Part shown: positions 8,261 to 17,323 of the stretch, in pieces
Layout of the letters: every line of letters starts with the position of its first letter
Position numbering within the stretch: position 1 is the first letter of the stretch
Origin: Woeseiaceae bacterium
Lineage (GTDB): Bacteria > Pseudomonadota > Gammaproteobacteria > Steroidobacterales > Woeseiaceae
Reading direction: 5' to 3'
Assembly: GCA_013042375.1 (NCBI GenBank)
Contig: JABDQH010000052.1
Span: 1 to 53,329, forward strand
DNA length: 53,329 nucleotides
The notes under the pieces: model-generated
Told to the model about the DNA's origin: nothing
Databases searched by the model: none
Seen by the model: the letters and a program-made list of their open reading frames with translations, nothing else
Made by a program: the position numbers and the translations under genes

Positions 8261-8952
8261 TAGAGGTTAACCGCTTTGAGGACGATTTGCGTCAGTTCTT
8301 CGACGTCGGCCGCCATGGCGTCAGCGCCCCAGCTGGCAGGGTCGTCGTCCTCCGTGATGTATCCGTAGGCTGCGGCAACCGTGGCCATACCGGCCGCGAG
8401 GCCCGCCTCGATATCCCTCGCCGCGTCGCCGACGTAGACGCTGCGGTGTGGCGCGACGCCGGCAATATCGCAGGCATGCAGCAAGGGGTCGGGATGCGGT
8501 TTGCGTACGGGCAGCGAGTCGCCGCCGACCGTACAGGCGCTGCGAGCGGCGAGTTCGAGTTCGTCCAGTAACAGGTTGGTCAGGTATTCGGGCTTGTTGG
8601 TCACGATGCCCCAGGGCCGGCCGGCCGATTCCAGGCGTTCGAGCAGGGCCGCCAGTCCGTCGAACAGGCGTGATTCGATACAAATGCTGCCCGTGTATCG
8701 CTCGAGATATTCGGCGTGATACCTGTCCCCGAACTCGACCGCGAGCTCGGGAAATCCGGCGCGCAACAGGCCGATCGCGCCGTTGGAAACCTGGCGCCGG
8801 GCGGATTCATAGGGAATCGGTTCCAGGCCGCGGGCGACCTGCATGGCCTGCAGGACGGCCACCATATCCCGTGCAGTATCGACGAGCGTGCCATCGAGGT
8901 CGAAAAGAACGGCGTCACAGTCACCGTCGAGTATGAGTTGCGAGGGAGTCAA
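8257..8952 (-). CDS. mupP: HAD phosphatase, MupP or Gph (MurNAc-6-P or phosphoglycolate phosphatase)
   Basis: A 231-residue HAD hydrolase. The nucleophile motif is DLDGT (Asp18, Asp20), followed by a helical cap, the TNKPEYL motif II/III region, KPHPDP, and the acidic VGDAARD motif. By sequence it would be called phosphoglycolate phosphatase. Its position between ubiG and a yciK-like gene is that of MupP in Pseudomonas, the N-acetylmuramate 6-phosphate phosphatase of the AmgK-MurU peptidoglycan recycling route, so I prefer that role by synteny. The start is TTG at 8952, whose TTGA overlaps the ubiG stop codon. Longer frames upstream would run inside ubiG. AmgK and MurU are not in the window. 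Confidence 0.7.
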   Translation of the reverse strand: MTPSQLILDGDCDAVLFDLDGTLVDTARDMVAVLQAMQVARGLEPIPYESARRQVSNGAIGLLRAGFPELAVEFGDRYHAEYLERYTGSICIESRLFDGLAALLERLESAGRPWGIVTNKPEYLTNLLLDELELAARSACTVGGDSLPVRKPHPDPLLHACDIAGVAPHRSVYVGDAARDIEAGLAAGMATVAAAYGYITEDDDPASWGADAMAADVEELTQIVLKAVNLY

Positions 8953-9665
8953 CTGGCGGGCCGCGTAAAGTGCATCATAAAGTTGACATCGAGATTCGGG
9001 CCGAGGGAGTACTCTTTCAGCAAGGGGTTGTAGTGCAGACCAATGCTGGTCTCGAGCTTCAGTCCGGCGCCGCGGGCCCATGCTTCGAGTTCCGATGGCC
9101 GGATGAACTTGGCGTACTCATGCGTGCCTCTCGGCAGGAGCCGCAGGACGTACTCCGCCCCGACGATCGCGAACAGGAATGACTTGGGATTGCGGTTGAT
9201 CGTCGAAAAGAATACGTCGCCGCCGGGTCTGACGAGTTCAGTGCACGAGCGGACAACCTGCTCGGGATCCGGCACGTGTTCGAGCATCTCGAGACACGTG
9301 ACGATGTCAAAGGTGCCTGCCTCATCGATTGCGAGTTCTTCGGCCGTGGCCTGGCGGTAATCGACGTCGACGCCGGATTCGAGCTGGTGCAAGCGGGCGA
9401 CGGCGAGGGGGCCTTCGGCCATGTCTATGCCGGTCACGTCGGCACCGGCACTTGCCATTGCCTCGGCAAGAATGCCGCCGCCGCATCCGATATCGACTCC
9501 CCTGGCGCCGGCCAATTGGGCGCGTTGGCGGATCCAGTCGAGTCGCAACGGGTTGATCTGATGCAGCGGCCGGAACTCTCCCTGCGTATCCCACCAGCGC
9601 GACGCGAGCGCATCGAATTTCGCCAGCTCGGCGGGATCGACGTTATTTCTTGCCTTGGTGTTCAT
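8949..9665 (-). CDS. ubiG: ubiquinone biosynthesis O-methyltransferase
   Basis: UbiG carries out both O-methylation steps of ubiquinone synthesis with S-adenosylmethionine. The 238 residues match the family length. The SAM-binding motif VDIGCGGG is at residues 57-64, with the family signatures [20 protein letters not shown] near the N-terminus and [11 protein letters not shown] in the middle. [21 protein letters not shown] is also typical. Its presence implies an aerobic or facultative respiratory chain with ubiquinone. It overlaps the upstream amidohydrolase by four bases and the downstream phosphatase by four bases. Confidence 0.96.
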   Translation of the reverse strand: MNTKARNNVDPAELAKFDALASRWWDTQGEFRPLHQINPLRLDWIRQRAQLAGARGVDIGCGGGILAEAMASAGADVTGIDMAEGPLAVARLHQLESGVDVDYRQATAEELAIDEAGTFDIVTCLEMLEHVPDPEQVVRSCTELVRPGGDVFFSTINRNPKSFLFAIVGAEYVLRLLPRGTHEYAKFIRPSELEAWARGAGLKLETSIGLHYNPLLKEYSLGPNLDVNFMMHFTRPAS

Positions 9666-11005
9666 TGGACTTCCTGGACATGTTTGTCACTGGCCGCGAT
9701 CCTGTCACGCCACTCATCCGCGCGCGCGACCAGTTCGTGCCCGTCTATCTGGGTCAGGCGCCCGTTTTCAAGCTGGTGCCTTCCGCCGACCCAGGCATCG
9801 GACACCTGCGTCGACGCCGTAGCGTAGACGAGCTGCGAGACGACGTCATAGACCGGGCGCGTGTTGAAGTGATCGAAATCGACGCACACGAGGTCTGCAA
9901 GCTTGCCTTGCTCTATGGACCCGATGCTGCGATCGAGGCGCAGGGCCCGGGCGCCGCCCATCGTCGCCATGTCGAGCGCATCCTGTGCACTGACGGCAGT
10001 CGCATCGTCGGCAGCCGTTTTGCCCAGCAGCGCCGCGGTCTGCATCTCGGAAAACATGTCCAGCATGTTGTTGCTTGCGGCACCGTCGGTGCCAAGCGCC
10101 ACATTGATGCCGGCTGAGCGGTACTTGGCCACGGGCGCGACGCCATTCGCGAGCTTGAGGTTGGACTTGGGGCAGTGCGCCATACTGACGCCGGCGGCGG
10201 CAAGACGATCAACCTCTTCGTCGTCGAGGTGGACGGCGTGCACGGCAAGCAACGAGCGATTGACCAGGCCGGCATGGTCCAGCCTCGCGAACGGACGCTT
10301 GCCGGTGTCACGCAGTGACTCCCGAATCTCGGCGGCCGACTCGTGCAGGTGAATCTGGACGCGCAAGTCGAGCTGGTCGGCCAGCACACGCAGAGCGGCG
10401 AATGACTCATCGGCCATCGCAAACGTCGAGTGCGGCGCGAAAGCGGTCGTGATGAGAGGATGTTCGGCGTACGGGTCGTGGACCAGGTCTGTACCTTTTT
10501 GCAGGTATTCAGCTGCACTGCCGGCCCAGCTCGACTTGAAATCGGCCACGGGCGTAGCGACAACTGCGCGCATCGAAAGGTCTGTGGCTGCCTGAGCGAC
10601 GATTTCCGGAAAGAAGTACTGGTCGCCAAAGCACGTGGTGCCGCCGCGCAGCATCTCGGCGATGGCGAGCTCTGTGCCGTCCCTGACCAGTTCCGCGCTT
10701 ACCCAGCGCCGCTCGGCGGGCCAGATGTGCTGCCGAAGCCAGGCCTCGAGGTGCATGTCGTCCGCGAGCCCGCGAAACAGGGTCATGGCCGCGTGTGTGT
10801 GCGCGTTGACGAGCCCGGGCATCAGGACGTGGTCCGGACGTTCGATGAGGGCGCTCGGCTGGTAGCGGGCCTGTGCCTGCTCGAGCGGCAGGATCGCATC
10901 GATACGCCCCTCGGAAACGGCGACCGCATGACCCTCGAGTACGACCCCGGCCGGGACCACGGGAACGCACCAGCGGGGAACGATAAGGGCGTCGCAATGC
11001 TGCAT
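9662..11005 (-). CDS. mtaD: TRZ/ATZ amidohydrolase, methylthioadenosine/SAH deaminase-like
   Basis: A 447-residue metal-dependent deaminase of the amidohydrolase superfamily. Metal ligands are visible: NAHTH (His69, His71), a histidine in [16 protein letters not shown], and the aspartate in [11 protein letters not shown]. This set and the length match the 5-methylthioadenosine/S-adenosylhomocysteine deaminases (EC 3.5.4.31/28). The Pseudomonas aeruginosa orthologue by position (PA3170, next to ubiG) has been reported as a methylthioadenosine deaminase. In Pseudomonas mtnA lies between it and gyrA; here mtnA is absent. It leads the minus-strand operon and is divergent from gyrA across a 210-bp gap. 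Confidence 0.82.
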   Translation of the reverse strand: MQHCDALIVPRWCVPVVPAGVVLEGHAVAVSEGRIDAILPLEQAQARYQPSALIERPDHVLMPGLVNAHTHAAMTLFRGLADDMHLEAWLRQHIWPAERRWVSAELVRDGTELAIAEMLRGGTTCFGDQYFFPEIVAQAATDLSMRAVVATPVADFKSSWAGSAAEYLQKGTDLVHDPYAEHPLITTAFAPHSTFAMADESFAALRVLADQLDLRVQIHLHESAAEIRESLRDTGKRPFARLDHAGLVNRSLLAVHAVHLDDEEVDRLAAAGVSMAHCPKSNLKLANGVAPVAKYRSAGINVALGTDGAASNNMLDMFSEMQTAALLGKTAADDATAVSAQDALDMATMGGARALRLDRSIGSIEQGKLADLVCVDFDHFNTRPVYDVVSQLVYATASTQVSDAWVGGRHQLENGRLTQIDGHELVARADEWRDRIAASDKHVQEVQ

Positions 11006-11102
11006 GTTGGGGGCAGTATACGCGTCGCGCGGGACAGCGCCAGCGCTGCGTTTTGGGCCATTTTGCGGGCGCTGGAAACTGCTGTTTTGCGGCCGCCTGT
11101 GG

Positions 11103-11108
11103 TATTAT
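11103..11108 (+). promoter_or_regulatory. candidate gyrA -10 box
   Basis: TATTAT in the 210-bp gap between mtaD and gyrA is the best -10 match. It would give a leader of about 100 nt with GC-rich hairpins at 11158-11185. No clear -35 box is found at the usual distance. Confidence 0.3.
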
Positions 11109-11215
11109 TTCATCCCAGTTAGGTCACTCGAAATCCAGCGTTTTTCAGCCCTTGGATTCCGCCCCTCGGAGGGTGGGGCCGTGCTGGCGTTTTGGGTTCT
11201 GGAAGCTGAGAGTCT

Positions 11216-13756
11216 ATGTCTGAAGTAGCCCGGGAACTGTTGTCGATTTCCCTCGAAGAGGAGATGCAGCAGTCCTATCTCGATTACGCGATGAGTGTCA
11301 TCGTCGGCCGTGCCTTGCCGGACGTACGCGATGGCCTCAAACCGGTTCACCGGCGTGTCCTGCACGCCATGCGCGAGCTCGGCAACGACTACAACAAGGC
11401 CTACAAGAAGTCGGCACGCGTCGTCGGCGACGTTATCGGTAAGTACCATCCGCATGGCGACACGGCCGTCTACGACACGATCGTTCGTATGGCGCAGCCG
11501 TTCTCGATGCGCTACATGCTCGTCGACGGGCAGGGCAACTTCGGTTCGGTGGACGGGGACTCGCCCGCGGCGATGCGTTACACGGAAGTGCGCATGGCGA
11601 AGATCGCGCACCAGCTTCTTGCCGATATCGACAGGGAGACGGTCGATTTCGTCGAAAATTACGATGGCTCCGAGTCCGAGCCATCGGTGATGCCGACGCG
11701 TATCCCGAACCTGCTGGTCAACGGTTCGTCGGGTATCGCGGTGGGCATGGCCACCAATATTCCGCCGCACAACCTCAACGAGGTGATCAACGCGTGTCTC
11801 GCGCTGATCGAGAATTCGGCGATCGACGTGCCGGGCCTTATGGAACACCTGCCGGGACCTGATTTCCCGACCGCAGGCATTATCAACGGCGCGGCGGGGA
11901 TCTACTCGGCCTATCGCACGGGTCGCGGCCGTGTGTACGTGCGCGCCAAGACCCACACGGAGCCGTTCGGCAAACGTGGCCGCGAAGCCATCGTCGTTAC
12001 CGAGTTGCCCTACCAGGTCAACAAGGCGCGCCTCATCGAGAAGATCGCCGAACTCGTACGCGACAAGCGCATCGAGGGCATCAGTGAGCTGCGCGACGAG
12101 TCGGACAAGGACGGCATGCGCATCGTCATCGAGCTGAGACAGGGCGAGATCAGCGATGTCGTTCTGAACAACCTCTACAAGCAGACGCCGATGCAGAGCG
12201 TGTTCGGCATCAACATGGTGGCGCTGCACGAGGGGCAGCCGAAGCTGCTCGATCTCAAGCAGGTGCTCGAGGCCTTCCTCACGCACCGCCGCGAGGTCGT
12301 AACCCGTCGCACGATTTTCGACCTGCGCAAGGCACGCGACCGTGCCCACGTCCTCGAGGGACAGACCGTGGCGCTCGCGAACATCGATGAGGTGATCGAG
12401 CTGATCAAGGGCTCGCCAACGCCGGCCGAGGCCAAACAGGGGCTGATGGAGCGGGCGTGGTTGCCGGGACAGGTCACGAATATGCTCGAACGCGCGGGCG
12501 AAACCGACACGCGCCCCGACGGCGTTGACCTCGGGACGGGCCTCATCGACGGCAAGTACCGCCTGTCATCGGTCCAGGCGCAGGCGATTCTCGACCTCAG
12601 GCTGCACCGTCTTACCGGCCTTGAGCAAGACAAAATAGTAAAAGAATACAAAGAGATATTAGATAAAATTAAACAACTTTCTGATATCTTGGCGGACCCG
12701 GACCTGTTGCTCGAGGTCATCCGCGACGAACTCGTCGAGGTTCGCGACGCGTTTGGCGACGCGCGCCGTACGGAGATTGTGCAGGACCAGTCGGACCTGA
12801 CGGTCGAGGACCTGATCCAGCCCGAGGAGGTCGTGGTAACGCTGTCGCACGGCGGCTATGCCAAGGCACAGCCGATCGACGTCTACCAGGCGCAAAAACG
12901 CGGCGGGCGCGGGCGCTCGGCGACCAAGGTCAAGGACGAGGATTTCGTCGATAACCTGTTCGTCGCCAACACGCACGACACGATCCTGTGTTTCTCGAGC
13001 CGCGGCAAGCTTTACTGGCTCAAGGTGTACCAGGTGCCGCAGGCGAGCCGTGGGTCGCGCGGCAAGCCGATCGTCAACCTCCTGCCGCTCGAAGAGGGCG
13101 AACGGATCAACGCCATCCGCCCGATCAAGGAATACGCCGAGGGTCATTTCGTGTTCATGGCGACTTCGGGCGGCACCGTAAAGAAGACGCCGCTCAGCCA
13201 GTTCTCGCGTCCGCGCTCGAACGGCATCATCGCGATCGACCTGCGCGGCGACGACAAGCTCGTCGGCGTCGCCATCACCGATGGTGAAGCGGAGATCCTG
13301 CTGGTCGCGAGTCACGGCAAGAGCATCCGCTTCCGTGAATCAGACGTCCGCCCGATGGGCCGGGGCGCGGCCGGGGTGCGCGGCATCAAGCTGCCGGAAG
13401 GCCACGAGGTCATCGCCCTTACGGTCGTCGACGAAGGCCTGATCCTGACGGCGACCGAGAACGGCTACGGCAAGCGCACGCAGGTCGAGGACTTCCCGGT
13501 ACAGGGCCGCGGCGGGCAAGGCGTTATCGCGATCCAGACGACGGAACGCAACGGCCGCACCGTCGGCGCTGTAAGGGTATCTGACGACGACGAGATCATG
13601 CTGATCAGCTCGAGCGGGACGCTCGTGCGCACCGGAGTTGGAGATATCTCCGTCATGGGACGGAATACTCAAGGCGTGCGCCTGATTCGTGTCGAAAGTG
13701 GCCAGCGCCTGGTGGGCCTTGCACGTATTGAATTGATCGAAGAGAGCGACCAATAA
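11216..13756 (+). CDS. gyrA: DNA gyrase subunit A
   Basis: GyrA is the breakage-reunion subunit of the topoisomerase that introduces negative supercoils. The 846 residues include the catalytic Tyr122 in [10 protein letters not shown], the quinolone-determining region with [10 protein letters not shown] (Thr83, Asp87), and the GyrA box QKRGGRG at the start of the C-terminal pinwheel. Thr83, where E. coli has Ser83, is also the wild type in Pseudomonas, so it is not by itself a resistance mutation. The acidic tail of the E. coli protein is missing. A stretch of about 70 bp at 12621-12690 is strikingly AT-rich compared with the rest of the gene. Transcription continues towards serC after a 99-bp gap. 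Confidence 0.98.
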   Translation: MSEVARELLSISLEEEMQQSYLDYAMSVIVGRALPDVRDGLKPVHRRVLHAMRELGNDYNKAYKKSARVVGDVIGKYHPHGDTAVYDTIVRMAQPFSMRYMLVDGQGNFGSVDGDSPAAMRYTEVRMAKIAHQLLADIDRETVDFVENYDGSESEPSVMPTRIPNLLVNGSSGIAVGMATNIPPHNLNEVINACLALIENSAIDVPGLMEHLPGPDFPTAGIINGAAGIYSAYRTGRGRVYVRAKTHTEPFGKRGREAIVVTELPYQVNKARLIEKIAELVRDKRIEGISELRDESDKDGMRIVIELRQGEISDVVLNNLYKQTPMQSVFGINMVALHEGQPKLLDLKQVLEAFLTHRREVVTRRTIFDLRKARDRAHVLEGQTVALANIDEVIELIKGSPTPAEAKQGLMERAWLPGQVTNMLERAGETDTRPDGVDLGTGLIDGKYRLSSVQAQAILDLRLHRLTGLEQDKIVKEYKEILDKIKQLSDILADPDLLLEVIRDELVEVRDAFGDARRTEIVQDQSDLTVEDLIQPEEVVVTLSHGGYAKAQPIDVYQAQKRGGRGRSATKVKDEDFVDNLFVANTHDTILCFSSRGKLYWLKVYQVPQASRGSRGKPIVNLLPLEEGERINAIRPIKEYAEGHFVFMATSGGTVKKTPLSQFSRPRSNGIIAIDLRGDDKLVGVAITDGEAEILLVASHGKSIRFRESDVRPMGRGAAGVRGIKLPEGHEVIALTVVDEGLILTATENGYGKRTQVEDFPVQGRGGQGVIAIQTTERNGRTVGAVRVSDDDEIMLISSSGTLVRTGVGDISVMGRNTQGVRLIRVESGQRLVGLARIELIEESDQ

Positions 13757-13855
13757 TTTCGTCTGCAAGTAGTGCAATCGCCCTGACAAATCGTAACAAT
13801 ACGCGCGCTACAATCCGGCCCCACCCAATTCTCACACCCCAGAAAGGTCAGCGAC

Positions 13856-14935
13856 ATGTCTCGCGTTTATAACTTCAGTCCCGGTCCTGCCACACTGCCG
13901 CTCGAGGTACTCGAAACCATCCGCAATGACATTCCCGACTGGTGTGGCACCGGCATGTCGGTCATGGAAGTCAGCCATCGGGGCAAGGACTTTACGAAGG
14001 TCGCGGCCCATGCCGAGGCTACCCTGCGGGAACTGATGGGCGTGCCGGACGACTACAGCGTCCTCTTCTGCCAGGGCGGCGCGACGCTGCAAATGGCCAT
14101 GGCGCCCCTCAACCTCGCCGGGCCCGACGACACGGTCGACTATGTGCTGACGGGAAGCTGGGGCAAGAAGGCGGCGGGCGAGGCTGGCAAGTTCTGCAAG
14201 GTGAACATCGCGGCCGATGCGTCGGACCGCAACTTCACGTATATCCCGGACGAATCGGCCTGGGCGCGCGCCGACGATGCGGCGTACCTGCACATCACGC
14301 CCAACGAGACTATCGCCGGCGTCGAGTTCCACTTCGTGCCGGGCGGCGACGCGCCCATCGTGGCGGACATGTCCAGCAACATCCTGTCACGCCCGATCGA
14401 TGTCAGGGATTACGGCGTGATCTACGCCGGGGCGCAGAAAAATATCGGGCCGGCAGGCATCACACTGGTCATTGTGCGCAACGATCTGCTGGAGCGCGTG
14501 CGCCCTAACACGCCGCACCTGCTGACCTGGAAATCCTATGCCGATTCGGATTCGATGACCAATACGCCACCGACCTTTACCTGGTATGTCGCCGATCTTG
14601 TGTTCCAGTGGCTCAAAGACCGCGGCGGCGTCGAGGCGATGGCAGAAGTGAATCAGCGCAAATCGAGCAGGCTCTATGCTGCGATCGATGCATCGGATTT
14701 CTATTCGAACCCGGTCGCCGAGGATTGCCGCTCGCGCATGAACGTGCCGTTCATCCTCGCGGACGACGGGCTCGATGCGACATTTCTCGAGGAGTCAGCC
14801 GCTGCGGGGCTCGTGAATCTCAAGGGCCATCGCTCGGTTGGCGGCATGCGTGCCTCGATCTACAACGCGATGCCGGAAGAGGGCGTCGACACCCTGATCG
14901 CGTTCATGGCGGAGTTCGAGCGCAAGTACGGGTGA
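13856..14935 (+). CDS. serC: phosphoserine aminotransferase
   Basis: SerC is a PLP enzyme that transfers the amino group of glutamate to 3-phosphohydroxypyruvate in serine synthesis, and to the analogous intermediate of pyridoxal phosphate synthesis. The 359 residues match the family. Visible signatures are YNFSPGPATLP at the N-terminus, SVMEVSHRGKDF, the PLP-lysine region YAGAQKNIGPAG, and HRSVGGMRASIYNAMP at the C-terminus. AAAGGT lies upstream of the ATG. A TACAAT box at 13809-13814 in the gap after gyrA suggests its own promoter. The next gene is a 3-phosphoglycerate dehydrogenase, so the first two serine steps are adjacent. Confidence 0.97.
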   Translation: MSRVYNFSPGPATLPLEVLETIRNDIPDWCGTGMSVMEVSHRGKDFTKVAAHAEATLRELMGVPDDYSVLFCQGGATLQMAMAPLNLAGPDDTVDYVLTGSWGKKAAGEAGKFCKVNIAADASDRNFTYIPDESAWARADDAAYLHITPNETIAGVEFHFVPGGDAPIVADMSSNILSRPIDVRDYGVIYAGAQKNIGPAGITLVIVRNDLLERVRPNTPHLLTWKSYADSDSMTNTPPTFTWYVADLVFQWLKDRGGVEAMAEVNQRKSSRLYAAIDASDFYSNPVAEDCRSRMNVPFILADDGLDATFLEESAAAGLVNLKGHRSVGGMRASIYNAMPEEGVDTLIAFMAEFERKYG

Positions 14936-14964
14936 TTGCGCCTGGCGGCGTTTCCTGAATCCAA

Positions 14965-14978
14965 GGGCCTGCAGGCCC
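14965..14978. repeat. 14-bp perfect palindrome in the serC-serA gap
   Basis: GGGCCTGCAGGCCC is fully self-complementary and sits 14 bases before the serA start, immediately upstream of its AGGTGG ribosome site. It could be a protein-binding site or fold into a small RNA hairpin that limits translation. No partner is identified. Confidence 0.4.
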
Positions 14979-14991
14979 GCACAGGTGGTAT

Positions 14992-16170
14992 ATGTACAAG
15001 GTACTCACACTAAATAACATCGCGGTCGAAGGTCTGCGGCATCTGCCGCGCGAGCGCTACGAAGTGGCATCCGAGATTGCTCATCCCGACGCCATCCTGC
15101 TGCGCTCCCACAACATGCACGATATGGAGATTCCCGATACCGTGGCCGCGGTGGGTCGCGCCGGTGCCGGGACCAACAACATTCCCTGCGATGCGCTGGC
15201 GCATCGCGGCGTGCCGGTGTTCAACGCGCCAGGCGCAAACGCGAATGCCGTCAAGGAACTGGCGATTGCCGGCATGCTGCTCGGGGCGCGTAACCTCTGC
15301 GATGCCCGCGAATACGTGAAGACGCTGCAAGAATCCGGCGCGGAACTGAAGAAGGCCGTCGAGTCGGGTAAGAAGCAGTTCGTCGGTTTCGAACTCCCCG
15401 GCAAGCGGCTCGGCGTCATTGGGCTCGGCGCGATTGGCGTCACTGTTGCCAATGCGGGCCTCGACCTCGGTATGCATGTCGTCGGATACGATCCGGCGAT
15501 CACGGTACGCAACGCGTGGCAGCTGTCGTCGGGCGTCGAGCAGGAAGAGACCCTTGACGAGTTGTTCCAGCACTCGGATTTCGTTTCCTGTCATGTGCCT
15601 CTGATCGATGCGACGCGCGGGCTGGTCAACGCGGACCGCATTGCATTGATGAACGATGGCGGGGTGCTGATTAACTTCGCACGCGATGGCATCGTTGACG
15701 ACGCTGCCGCAATCGCGGCGCTCGACAGCGGCAAACTGCATGCCTACGTCACCGATTTCCCGACGCCGGAACTCATCGCGCATCCGCAGGTCGTTGCGTT
15801 GCCTCATCTCGGTGCATCCACGGGCGAGGCCGAAGAAAATTGCGCGATCATGGTGGCCGAGAACGTCAAGGACTATCTCGAGAACGGCAATGTCCGTTTC
15901 GCGGTCAACTTCCCCGAGGCGCGGCTGTCTCGCCTGGATGCCTGGCGGCTTACGCTTGCCAATGCCAACGTGCCGAACATGGTCGGCCAGATCTCGACCT
16001 GTATCGCCGATGCCGGGCTCAATATCGAGGACCTGCTCAACAAGTCCATCGGCGATCTCGCTTACACGATCGTGGACGTCAATGGTGAGCCGTCGTCCGA
16101 ACTTCTCGATGCATTGCGCTCGATCGAGGGCGTACTCGCATTGCGAAATCTCGGCAAGCCTGTAACCTGA
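14992..16170 (+). CDS. serA: D-3-phosphoglycerate dehydrogenase
   Basis: This enzyme oxidises 3-phosphoglycerate to 3-phosphohydroxypyruvate, the first step of serine synthesis. The 392-residue protein has an N-terminal substrate domain with VGRAGAGTNNIP, the NAD-binding GVIGLGAIG at residues 141-149, the catalytic-type region HLGASTGEAEENC, and a C-terminal ACT domain (about 315-392) that usually binds serine for feedback inhibition. The protein is shorter than the long SerA with an extra domain. AGGTGG precedes the ATG at 14992. It is followed by pheA after 30 bp, so it is part of the serC-serA-pheA-aroA-cmk run. Confidence 0.93.
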   Translation: MYKVLTLNNIAVEGLRHLPRERYEVASEIAHPDAILLRSHNMHDMEIPDTVAAVGRAGAGTNNIPCDALAHRGVPVFNAPGANANAVKELAIAGMLLGARNLCDAREYVKTLQESGAELKKAVESGKKQFVGFELPGKRLGVIGLGAIGVTVANAGLDLGMHVVGYDPAITVRNAWQLSSGVEQEETLDELFQHSDFVSCHVPLIDATRGLVNADRIALMNDGGVLINFARDGIVDDAAAIAALDSGKLHAYVTDFPTPELIAHPQVVALPHLGASTGEAEENCAIMVAENVKDYLENGNVRFAVNFPEARLSRLDAWRLTLANANVPNMVGQISTCIADAGLNIEDLLNKSIGDLAYTIVDVNGEPSSELLDALRSIEGVLALRNLGKPVT

Positions 16171-16200
16171 AGAAACCGTTGAGGTTTCCGGAACGGGGAA

Positions 16201-17313
16201 ATGGCGAAGGCTGAGGGGAAAACGGCGGCGGGTCTTGACGAGATCCGGCAGCGCATCAACGAGATCGACGAGCGACTCCAGGACCTGATCAGCGAGCGCG
16301 CGAGGTTTGCGCAACAGGTCGGCGTGGCCAAGGGCGAGCTGGGTTCGGCTGTCGACTACTACCGTCCGGAGCGCGAGGCCGAGGTCCTGAGAGCCGTTCT
16401 GGCGCGCAATAAGGGCGGCCCGCTGCGCGACGAGGAGATGTTGCGCCTCTTTCGCGAAATTATGTCGGCCTGCCTCGCACAGCAGGAGCCCCTGAAGATC
16501 GGGTTTCTCGGTCCCGAGGGTACGTTTACGCAGACGGCAGTGTTCAAACACTTCGGCCACTCGGTGCGGGCGCTGCCGTTCCATACGATCGACGAAGTCT
16601 TCCAGGAGGTCGAATGCGGCGCCGCCGACTTCGGCGTCGTGCCGATCGAGAATTCGACCGAGGGCTCGGTCAACAACACGCTGGACATGTTCCTGACGTC
16701 GCCGCTCAAGATTGCGGGCGAGATCGAGCTGCGTATCGAACAGCACCTGATGAGCAGGCGCAAGGGCCTGGATGCGATCGAGCGGGTCTGCGCCCACGAA
16801 CAGTCACTTGCGCAATGTCGCGGGTGGCTGCGCGAAAACCTGCCGCACGCCGAACTTATTGGCATGTCGAGTAATGCGGCAGGCGCGCGCCGGGCCCGCG
16901 ATGAGGACGGCACGGCTGCCATTGGCCCGGAAGTCGCGGCAGATGTTTACGAACTCGTGCTGCTCGTCAATAACATCGAGGATCGGCCGGATAACGCGAC
17001 GCGCTTTCTCGTCATCGGCCGCGAGCTCCTCTCCGCCAGCGGTCAGGACAAGACGACTGTCCTGGTCTCCACGGCGGACACGGCCGGTGGCGCCGGTGTC
17101 CTGCACCAGCTCCTGCAACCGCTGGCGATACACGGGGTCAGCATGACACGCATCGAATCGCGGCCGTCGCGGCGCAAGAACTGGGATTACGTGTTCTTCA
17201 TCGACGTCGACGGCCATGCCGAGAGCGCGCCGGTCGCGGACGCGCTGGCCGAGCTCGAACACAGCGCGTCGCTGTTCAAGGTGCTTGGAGCCTACCCAAA
17301 GGCGATCGGCTGA
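16201..17313 (+). CDS. pheA: bifunctional chorismate mutase/prephenate dehydratase
   Basis: PheA turns chorismate into prephenate and then phenylpyruvate for phenylalanine synthesis. The 370 residues contain an AroQ-type chorismate mutase domain (about 8-95, IRQRINEIDERLQDLISER), the prephenate dehydratase domain (about 98-285, GFLGPEGTFTQ, and the NATRFLVIG motif with the catalytic threonine), and an ACT domain with the phenylalanine-binding ESRPSRRKNWDY motif. Feedback inhibition by phenylalanine is therefore likely. The start has GGGGAA immediately upstream. It is followed by aroA after ten bases. Confidence 0.97.
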   Translation: MAKAEGKTAAGLDEIRQRINEIDERLQDLISERARFAQQVGVAKGELGSAVDYYRPEREAEVLRAVLARNKGGPLRDEEMLRLFREIMSACLAQQEPLKIGFLGPEGTFTQTAVFKHFGHSVRALPFHTIDEVFQEVECGAADFGVVPIENSTEGSVNNTLDMFLTSPLKIAGEIELRIEQHLMSRRKGLDAIERVCAHEQSLAQCRGWLRENLPHAELIGMSSNAAGARRARDEDGTAAIGPEVAADVYELVLLVNNIEDRPDNATRFLVIGRELLSASGQDKTTVLVSTADTAGGAGVLHQLLQPLAIHGVSMTRIESRPSRRKNWDYVFFIDVDGHAESAPVADALAELEHSASLFKVLGAYPKAIG

Positions 17314-17323
17314 CCCCGCCGGC

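Noticed and set aside
11464-11485. Thr83 in GyrA taken as quinolone resistance
   Set aside because: Thr83 is the wild-type residue in several gammaproteobacteria such as Pseudomonas, so it is not evidence of acquired resistance.
15010-16797. A 595-codon minus-strand frame across serA and pheA
   Set aside because: Antisense to two conserved enzymes, with no recognised domain and a composition typical of shadow frames.
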